A DNA stretch of 64,000 nucleotides from Dipteris shenzhenensis. Taxonomy: Eukaryota > Polypodiophyta > Polypodiopsida > Gleicheniales. The position numbers were made by a program, and so were the translations under genes. A model generated the notes under the pieces. It saw only the letters and a program-made list of their open reading frames with translations. It had not been told where the DNA came from and searched no databases. How positions within the stretch are numbered: the stretch's first letter is position 1; every line of letters starts with the position of its first letter. Of this stretch, positions 56,109 through 64,000 are shown in pieces. Location: NCBI GenBank assembly GCA_047967505.1, contig CM106541.1; one strand, given 5' to 3'.

Positions 56109-59100
56109 TTATGCATCTGAATCTCTTTCAGAGTCATCAGATTCATGTAATGTATTTGCACTTGATGGGTCAAGTCTGGCCAAATGATGTTTAATATGGA
56201 CACCACTTGGATCAAGGATTGTGATACATTTTTCAACATTATATCCATGCTTCTTTTTAAAACTTCGTGTCCTCGATTTCCAACAATGAATAATGCTACT
56301 GACTTCCACCTCTATTAATCCCTTATTATTTGGAACCCATTCACGTTTCTTTTGCAAGCATCCCTCATAGAGTTGTTTTATTGTATATCTTCTCGGGAGA
56401 TTTTTCAATGGCTTTGGTTCATACCATAAAGCTGTAAATGTTATAGGAATTCCCTTGTCATCCCTTTCTATCTTAGCAACCTTTGCAACCCAAATTGGGC
56501 CACCTTTGGATCAAATGCCCAAACTGCAACAAATAGACCCTCTTCAATCTCATTAGATGGTATAAACTCTGGTAAGGGTTTGTCTCCCTTCCTGCCACAA
56601 TATTTTTGAGGTAAAAGGCATTCCTCTGCTTCCTCCATATCTGCTAACATATTTATATCCAAAGGAAAACTTGGTGACCTAGCTTGTTCCGGCCAAAAGG
56701 ATTCACAGGATTCAATGCTCATTAAGTTTTCTTGTCTTTCTAAAGATTGGATAAGTGCTTCAGTTGATTTAATTGTCTCCAAATTCTTAGTTGATTGCTC
56801 AGGATATTTCTTCATCATACTTTGAAGATGTTTAATGAAGGCTTTCAAGCCTTTTATTTCATCTATGTCAAGTGATTTGTTTTTTGCAAGAACAAATCTT
56901 CGCAATGTGTTAGGTAAACATCTGTGAGCATCTCTGACCTTTCTTATTGCTTTCATGACTGATGTAACAACCTAGTTACTATCATGGTCATGCAAACTAT
57001 CAATCCATACATCACAAAAGATTTGGTATCCATGTCCTAATACTCCACACAAGTGTGTTTTTAGTCCACGTTTGCCCTCCAATGCCGGTGGGATACGTCT
57101 ATATCGTGGCAAAGTGGTTATATTCTGGTCCATGCCATCAATGGTGATGCACATAGAATTATCGACATGTGAAATAGCTTCCTCTCTCCAAGAAGCATAC
57201 AACTTTCGAGCATCCTACACATGACGTAAATGGATTGATCGCCATTTAATATATCTTCCTCGCTACTGCTCACATTTACTATGTTCAATGGCATTTTTTA
57301 ATTCATCACATGTCTTACATTTTGACATCCTTTGCTTTGATGGTGTCTTGACATGGCAAAAATCTCTACGCCAAATTTTGTACAAGGTTGATCGTGAAAT
57401 CATGCTCTCGTCTCTGTCTTGTAAAGTTTTATTGATAGTTTCTAGGACGACCTTCTTTGTCATTCCCAAACGAAGATGTTGTTGGCATTCGACACGTCCA
57501 TCTAGCATTGTTTGTTGAAGATGAGGCTGCAGTAATGCATGGTCTTTGAGAACTTGCTTTAATGTTGCGGTTGCATTTATAGTGCTTGCATGGCATTTAA
57601 GCTTGTAGGTATTTCCATGAATTGTATGAACCACTTTTTCTTTCACCTCTGCCCAGATGGTCCAGTATGTGCCATGTGATAGTCCAGTTAACCATTGATA
57701 TCCTCGATTGCAAATGGGTCTCCCATTAACCATGGGTTTCAATCTAGGTTTACAGTGTCTTGTGCTCAAATCTTGATTAGTGCCTTGATGAAGAAAGCAT
57801 GAAAACTCTTGAAGAACATAGTTATGTCTATTAGGTGCTATCTTAATCCAAATACCAAGGCGTATGGCTGCACAATCATCTTTCCCAACTTTTCTAATGC
57901 AAAGTCTCTTGCAACAAACTCACATAAGCATCTTTCCATATTCTCCTTGGATAGCATTACATGTCTCTTTGGTTCTAGATTGATGCCATGATTCTTCGCC
58001 TCTTCACACTCACATACTTTCGTTTTGTAAATAGTGTCTTGCGTTTTCTAGTTGTAAGACCATCAAACCTCGAATCCATTTCCCTTGAATCTTCATCTTT
58101 ATAATCAAATGCTGTGTGGGCTTGAGAATTATTTGATACCTTATAATATCCCTTATAATATCTTGGAAATGGCAATCTGGTAGACATGTTCATTGATGTC
58201 AATTTGTTGCCAATGCCTCTTGAATTTTGTGGTTGAACTGTTTCTCCTTTGTAACTCAAGATTCTCCCATCTATATTATCTGGCATGCTAGCAATAATAT
58301 TACGAACAACATGACAAGTCTCAGATTCTCTGCCCCTTTTGCCTTGTGTTCGAGTGGTAACATCATGATCATTGTCACTAATATCATCAATTCCTGTTAT
58401 TGCATCACTTATCCCATCGATATTTGCATGTATTTTTCTTTGTGGTCCCATCTTATTATTCTCAACACAAGACAAGTCTTCTATATCAGTAAGCATGTTT
58501 GAGTCACTTGCAACACAAGACAAGTCTTCTATACCAGTGAGCCTGTTCGAGTCACTTGCAACACAGGATAAGTCTTCTATACCAGTGAGCCTGTTCGAGT
58601 CACTTGCAACACATGACAAGTCTTCTATACCAGTGAGCCTGTTCGAGTCACTTGCAACACAAGACAAGTCTTCTATACCAGTGAGTGTATTTGAGTCACT
58701 TGCAACACAAGAAACCTTTTCTACATCAACATCTGTTACTATAATGTCCTCAATACTTGTGAGCATGCCACTATGATACTCTTGATTATTGCTATAGCTT
58801 CTTATCAATTTGGATCCCATTTGTGTTATAGTCTTTTTCTTCTAATAATATTCTGTTGTGTCTTCCATGACATTGAAGGAAACTATCTTGGGCAAACTTG
58901 ATTTCAAGAAAGCTAACCCCCATTTATAAGTACTATGAACTTGTAGTTGAGACGTAGTATTATGGACATCTAAATGTGAAGTACTATCCATTGCATTTTG
59001 AATGACACCTGCACTAGTCAACTTCATTATCTCCACTATACAGAGAAAACTCTAAGCATAGCCCTTAAAGTTGCCAATTGATAAAACTTCTCCGGAGCAA

Positions 59101-59422
59101 GATAACATCTCTACTTTTTCCCCCTCAAAATAAGTTTTCTTGATATCTTGAAAGTATGTCTTTGGAACAATTTTGTCTTGGTCCCAGAGTGTTCTGTGTG
59201 CTTGCATATCAAATATGTCACATTGTAAGATATCTCCCAATGTTTCAAAGTCTCCATGTGGATATTTTAAATGTACTTCAGGATTTACAACGTTGGTGAT
59301 TATCACTACACATCCTCTCTCACCACAACATTGGAAATGACACACATTCATAGGATCAAGACTATGAATTCGTCCAAAAGCCACCACTTCATTCTTCTTA
59401 TATAACACCACATCCATGCCCT
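56109..59422 (-). pseudogene. Transposase-like family, copy II
   Basis: Read leftward from a possible acceptor (CACCCTAACAG). The first block (59422-59052) has GMDVVLYKKNEVVAFGRIHS and GDFETLGD. It is followed by 59036-58842 and by 58820-57975, which contains a 16-residue tandem repeat. Next, 57769-57263 has GRPICNRGYQWLTGLSHGTYW, GMTKKVVLETINKTL and a C..C pair (CKTCDEL). Block 57202-56972 has a candidate catalytic stretch CITIDGMDQNITTLPRYRR with EGKRGLKTHLCGVLGHGY. Block 56956-56468 begins NTLRRF and jumps to the C-terminal LKAFIKHL...YPEQ region. The last block, 56408-56109, has SSIIHCWKSRTRS. From memory of DUF7869-like transposase proteins, Asp/Asn-rich and GHTHED-type blocks should follow NTLR; they are missing. 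Stops separate the blocks. Function is inferred. Confidence 0.7.
58459..58722 (-). repeat. 48-bp tandem repeat encoding 16 residues in copy II
   Basis: Five units start every 48 bp (58471, 58519, 58567, 58615, 58663), with a partial sixth at 58711. The encoded unit is LTGIEDLSCVASDSNR. Units are nearly identical, so the array is recent compared with the decay of the gene around it. Confidence 0.95.
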
Positions 59423-59559
59423 CTGTTAGGGTGAATACTTATTTTATGTACAAAAATAGATTAGCAACTCAAAATGAACATAATAAATAATCATTGAGCT
59501 TATTATTACTTAATAACTTCTATATCAAAACTAGCAGAGAAGGCATTAAACCTAAACCC

Positions 59560-59732
59560 TACATCCTAAACTTTAAATAATTAATACCAAAACATCTTAA
59601 CCACCGTAAATCCTAAACTTTAAACATTTAATTCCTAAACTTTAAACCCTAAATCCTAAACTCCTAAACAATAAATCCTAAACCCTAAATCTTAAATCCT
59701 AAACCCTAAACCCTAAACCCTAACCCTAAAAT
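59560..59732 (+). repeat. Telomere-like (CCCTAAA) degenerate array, left side
   Basis: Perfect CCCTAAA heptamers occur at about 59700-59730, with degenerate versions further left. Orientation is opposite to the TTTAGGG array at 60430-60850. It lies between copy II and the palindromic core. Confidence 0.88.
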
Positions 59733-60428
59733 ACAACCAAAATTTAATGAATTTTTTAAATTTCAGGTTGGGTGATATATCCAACTTATTGCACAAATCA
59801 AGAATTTTTCTTATTTGTGCAACAATTTGATATATAGTTGGGGAATATATTCAACCTATTGCACAACTCAAGAATTTTCTTGACTTGTGCAAGGTTGGCT
59901 ATACCCCCAACCTGTTGCTCAAGCAACAGGTTGGGGGGTATATCCAACTTGTTGCTCGAGCAACAGGTTGGGGTCACCCCAACCGAGGCTTGTTGTTGGA
60001 TATATCCCCCAACCTGTTGCTTGAGCAATAGGTTGGGGTCGAGCAACAAGTTGGGGGGTATATCCAACCTGTTGCACAAGTCAAGAAAATTCTTGACTTG
60101 TGCAACAGGTTGGATATACCCCCCAACCTGTTGCTGGAGCAACAAGTTGGGGTCACCCCAACCGAGGCCTATTGTTGGATATATCCCCCAACCTATTGCT
60201 TGAGGTCAAGAAAATTCTCGATTTGTGCAACAGGTTGGATATATCCCCCAACCTGTTGCTCGAGCAATAGGTTGGTGGGTATATCCAACCTGTTGCACAA
60301 ATCAAGAAAATTCCTTGATTTTTACAATAGGTTGAGTGCACCATTAACCTATTCCACTTGCAACAGTTTGGGGGATATATCAAACCTATTGCATAAATTG
60401 AAAAAAATCATTAAATTTTGATTGTATT
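59733..60428. repeat. Large nested palindrome centred at 60088
   Basis: The whole block is an imperfect inverted repeat with arms of about 350 bp. Its centre is a perfect 38-bp stem (60050-60087 with 60090-60127) and a 2-nt loop. Within it CCTGTTGCTCGAGCAACAGG-type palindromes recur, each flanked by CCCCAAC/GTTGGGG and TATATCC phrases. The outer arms end in matching ATTTAATGA/TCATTAAAT phrases next to the telomere-like arrays. Short frames inside are rejected. Confidence 0.94.
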
Positions 60429-60870
60429 TTAGGGTTAGGGTTTAGGGTTTAGTATTTAGGGTTAAGGATTTAAGGCTTAGGATTTCAGATTTAGTGTTTA
60501 GGGTTTCGGGTTTATGATTATGTTTTTAGGTTCTAGGGTTTAGGATTTAGGATTTAGGGTTTAAAATCTAGGGTTTAGGGTTTAGGATTTAGCATTTAGG
60601 GTTTATGATTATTGTTTTAGGGTTTAGGATTTAGGATTTAGTTTTTAGGTTTTAGGGTTTAGTATATAAGATCATGAGCTTAGAGTCTAGAATCTAGGGT
60701 TTAGAATTGAAAATTAGGTTTTAGAATTTAAGTTATAGGGGTTAGGTTTTAAGGTTTAGGGTTTAGGGATTATAACTATTATATAAGTTTAAGAGCTTAG
60801 ATTGTATAACCTAAGATTTAGGGAACTTTAGGATTTAAGATTTAGGGTGTAAGATTTAAGGTATATAGAC
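60429..60870 (+). repeat. Telomere-like (TTTAGGG) degenerate array, right side
   Basis: TTTAGGG heptamers and one-base variants run for about 420 bp, mirroring the CCCTAAA array on the other side of the palindrome but longer and more degenerate. Confidence 0.88.
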
Positions 60871-60952
60871 TATATAAAATATGCATTCCAAAGTATTTAG
60901 TTTAGATATATAGACTATATGTTATATGCTTTCCAAAGTGTTTTGTTTATAG

Positions 60953-61232
60953 GTATGATCCTTTGCAAAGGCTTTACTTTAAGGAAGTATAAGTCTACAA
61001 GTATCCTACTGATTAGGGACAAGCACACAGGCTAAAAGCACACCGATTCATATTTTCTTACATGATTCATGCTGCATGGTGTATCAGAAGGTACGATCCT
61101 TTGCAAAGGCTTTACTTTAAGTAATTATAAGTCTATCTAGTCAAAGTATCCTACTGATTAGGGACAAGTATATAGGCTAAAAGCACACCGATTCATATTT
61201 TCTTACATTCATGCTGCATGGTGTATCAGAAG
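60953..61232 (+). repeat. 138-bp tandem duplication
   Basis: The unit starting at 60953 (GTATGATCCTTTGC) is repeated from 61091 with few changes. Shared phrases are 'gattagggacaag', 'aaaagcacaccgattc' and 'catgctgcatggtgtatc'. Confidence 0.9.
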
Positions 61233-62024
61233 AAATGAAAAAGTATGTGAAGAAATATTCAAAAGAAATATGTATTCCATATCATGGATACCATGGATAT
61301 CTGGTGGTTGCTAAAGTAAAAAAATGATATGGATGCAATGATACTGTAGTTTTGTGCAAAGCCTTAAACAAAGTTTAAGGCTTTTGCAAAGTATTACACA
61401 TAGTAGCAAAGATAAGTAAGTATGCTAAACCTCTTCTAGATTCTATGGTTTTGAATACCTACCTTACAAATACATTATCTAATTTTTCATTCTTTGACTA
61501 ATTAACAAGTATTATACACATGGAAGAAAAGCATACATGCTAAAAGTAAGTGTGTAAATTTTAATATTTTCTTATTTTTTAAATTAATTCAATTCTTTGA
61601 TTGACTACTTTTTAAAATTGAAAGGTTATTAGTATATAATCTACATAATTTTAAATGTTATTAATGTATAATATTAATAATTTATATATTTATTTAAATT
61701 TATATAATAATTAATTTATATTTATATTAGTTTTTAAGTTAATAATGTATAGAATAGCAATATATTCACTAATTCTTCATTGTTTTAAGAATAAGTATTA
61801 TATAAAGCACATATGCTAGAAGACCTCCCTTTCAAGTTATATTTTTTTAATTAATGTATTTACATATTTATTTATATAATAATTATATAATATTTATATT
61901 AATTTATGGATTAATAATATATATTTTTAGCAAAATTATATTTTAACATTAGTTAATAAAAATTTATTATATTATGGAGTAAAAATATTATTAATGGATT
62001 TCTTATATTAATAAAGTGTCGTGA
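61233..62024. other. AT-rich DNA, no gene seen
   Basis: Extremely AT-rich from about 61550, with TTTATAT and ATTAATAT phrases. Confidence 0.5.
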
Positions 62025-62650
62025 GAATAGTTTTTTGGGAAGATTTATGATTAAATTTTGTTTTAAAGTTGTTGCGTACGCAATAGGTAGGGAGGTTTGA
62101 GTGGTTTTGAGGTTGAGAGAGAAATTTGTAATAAAGTGTCGTGAGAAGAGTTTTTTGGAGAGATTTATGGTTAAATATTGTTTTGAAGTTGTTGGGTACG
62201 CAATAGGTAGGGAGGTTTGAGTGGTTTTGAGGTTGAGAGAGAAATTTGTAATAGATTGTTTTTTTTTTGAGGAGTTTTTTGGAGAGATTTATGATTAAAT
62301 TTTGTTTGGAAGTTGTTGCGTACACAATAGGTAGGCAGGTTTGAGTGGTTTTGAGGTTGAAAGAGAAATTTGTACTAGATTGGTTTTTTTTGTTGAGGAG
62401 TTTTTTGGAGAGATTTATGATTAAATTTTGTTTTGAAGTTGTTGCGTACGTAATAGGTAGGGTTTGAGTGGTTTTGAGGTTGAGAGAGAAATTTGTAATA
62501 GATTGTTTTTTTTTTGTTGAGGAGTTTTTGGAGAGATTTATGATTAAATTTTGTTTTGAAGTTGTTGCATACGCAATAGGTAGGGAGGTTTGAGTGGTTT
62601 TGAGGTTGAGAGAGAAATTTGTAATAGATTTTTTTTTTTGGAAAAATTGT
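62025..62650 (+). repeat. About 120-bp tandem repeat with GTTGCGTACGCAA palindrome, five units
   Basis: The phrase AGATTTATG starts units at 62041, 62161, 62285, 62412 and 62534 (periods 120-127 bp). Each unit has the sequence GTTGCGTACGCAATAGGTAG or a close variant and ends GAGAGAGAAATTTGTA. A more diverged continuation reaches about 62900. The antisense 217-residue frame is a repeat artefact. Confidence 0.95.
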
Positions 62651-63099
62651 TGCGTGCCCAATAGGCTAGGAGAGAAATTTCTGAAAATAGGTTGTGAGAG
62701 TTTGAGGTAAAGAGGAAAATTTGTGGAAAAAAAGATTTAATGCAAAAATGGTTTTTTGAAGTTGTTGCGTACACACAAGTTTTTGAGAAAAGAATCGGAT
62801 TTGAAAAAAAATTCAAATTTACAAAAACTTGATTCTTAGAAGTTCTTACGTACGCAATAGGTTAGAAATGAAGTCACCTCTTGCAATATTTTGAAAATTT
62901 TTGAGAATCTTGCAACAGGTTGATGAGAGGAGAGAAGCGTGGAGTGTAAAAGAATAATCTTTGACTGAAAGAGAGAATGAAGAATGTTCTACTTATAGTG
63001 AACCTAAAAGAACTAAAAAAACCTTAAAAACTAAAAAAAGCTTACTTGACCTAAAAGCCACCCATTTCCTATAAAACTCTACGTCTCCTCATTCTCTCT

Positions 63100-64000
63100 C
63101 ACAACTTTCTTGGAGCTCCACCATCTCTCCACCCAGGTACTCCCTCTCGTTCCTCCCCTCCTGCTTCCCATCCCCTCTCCTCCCGCTTCCTCTCTCCCCT
63201 CCCTTCCCCTCTCCTCCCTCCCGTCCCTTGCCCTTCCCTCCCCCTCCCTTGCCCTCTCCTCCCTCTTCTTCTCCTGCTTCATCTCTCTCCCTCCCTTCCC
63301 CTCTCCTCCTGCTTCTCCCCTCCCTCCTCCTGCCCCTCCCTTCCCTTCCCTGCCGTCCCTCCCTTCCCTTCCCGCCGTCCCTCCCTTCCCCTCCCCCTCC
63401 CCCTCCTTGCCAGCCCCTCCCTTCCCCGCCTCCCCCTCCGCCTCCCCTCCTCGTCGCAGGCGGGAGGGAGGGACGGAGGGGGGGCCGACACGAGGGGGAG
63501 GGGAGGGGGCTGACGGGAGGGCGGGGAAGGGCGAGGGGTGGCAGGGAGGGCACAGGGAAGGGGGAGGGGGAGGGGAGGTGAGGAAGGGGGAGGGGAGGCG
63601 CGGGGAAGGGGGAGGGGGAGGGGAGGCGGGCAAGGGGGAGGGGAGGCGAGAGGGCACGGGGAGAGGAGGGAGGGGGGGTTAAACCCCCCCCACTTGTTGC
63701 GCACGCAACAGGTGGGGTGGGGGGGTTTAATAATACCCCCCACCCCACTTGTTGTGAGGTGGGGAAGGGGGAGGGGAGGCGGGAGGGTGGATTTTGAGAG
63801 GAGGGAGGGGGAGGGTTAAACCTCCCCTATTGCGCATGCAACAGGTGGGGTGGGGGTAATAATACCCCCTACCCCACCTGTTGCGCACGCAATAGGTGGG
63901 GGTAAACCCCCCTCCCTCCTCTCCTCCCGCCCTCCCCCTCCCTGCCCTCCCTTCCCCACCTCCCCTCTCCCTTCCCCGACCGTTAACCCCCCCTCCCTCC
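63100..64000 (+). repeat. GC-rich CT/GA low-complexity inverted repeat with GTTGCGCACGCAAC hairpins
   Basis: A C/T-rich stretch (63100-63460) is followed by a G/A-rich one (63460-63680), so long imperfect pairing is possible. From 63680 hairpins of the type CTTGTTGCGCACGCAACAGG, flanked by CCCC/GGGG and AATAATA spacers, occur near 63695, 63745, 63833 and 63880. The window ends inside the structure. Proline/arginine/glycine-rich frames on both strands are artefacts. Confidence 0.85.

Noticed and set aside
59560-60870. A true telomere or chromosome end
   Set aside because: CCCTAAA and TTTAGGG arrays are degenerate, short, face opposite ways round a palindrome, and are surrounded by other DNA. 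A similar small arrangement occurs at 45.5-47.7 kb.
62008-62661. 217-residue minus-strand frame with repeated NFSLNLKTTQT units
   Set aside because: It follows the 120-bp tandem repeat. Unit periods of 120-127 bp are not consistently multiples of three, there is no domain, and the sequence is AT-rich with poly-A/T slips.
63079-63819. Pro/Arg/Gly-rich frames of 90-220 codons on both strands
   Set aside because: They are products of CT/GA low-complexity DNA, open in many frames together.

Overview
The window is intergenic, repeat-dominated nuclear DNA from a land plant. Evidence: three Ty1/Copia elements primed by the plant-type initiator-Met tRNA site (TGGTATCAGAGCC), two Ty3/Gypsy elements, a tRNA-derived SINE-like sequence, and interstitial CCCTAAA/TTTAGGG (plant telomere-type) motifs. 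No intact single-copy host gene is visible. The transposase-like gene family on the right recalls proteins I associate with non-flowering plants, but the species cannot be fixed from this sequence.

Layout. 1-11157: a chain of pyrimidine-rich non-coding LTR-element copies (internal, LTR, internal, LTR, internal, LTR), broken by a degenerate minus-strand Copia element (Copia-1, 1235-6067) that has lost its 3' LTR. 12625-18114: Copia-2, a full-length plus-strand element with 298-bp LTRs differing at two positions and a perfect 5-bp target duplication, but with two TAG stops and damaged protease and integrase motifs. 18120-27280: unassigned DNA with tandem repeats, one leucine-rich-repeat fragment and a 15-bp minisatellite. 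27290-37855 and beyond: a minus-strand Gypsy element (Gypsy-1), cut in its protease region by a young short-LTR Copia element (Copia-3, 28835-32791). Its leader holds about 0.9 kb of GA microsatellite.

From about 41.8 kb to the right end the window is dominated by an uncharacterised transposase-like gene family. Copy I (plus, 41849-45235) and copy II (minus, 59422-56109) share their order of conserved blocks, and each lacks part or all of the presumed catalytic core. A third copy (45501-47655) is an inverted duplication of an extreme deletion derivative in which the first codons are fused to the C-terminal block. The 5' flanks of copies II and III run into degenerate CCCTAAA motifs and then large nested palindromes built on a GTTGC...GCAAC theme. 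A related motif continues through tandem 120-bp repeats and GC-rich hairpins at 62-64 kb. A Gypsy gag fragment sits inside copy I, and a longer relative of that Gypsy element (Gypsy-2) lies at 52.2-55.7 kb.

The candidate undescribed system is this transposase-like family with its palindromic, telomere-motif-bordered 5' region and GGTGTATAGATACACC 3' repeats. The genes do not form a cooperating pathway; they are layers of insertion, deletion and inversion.
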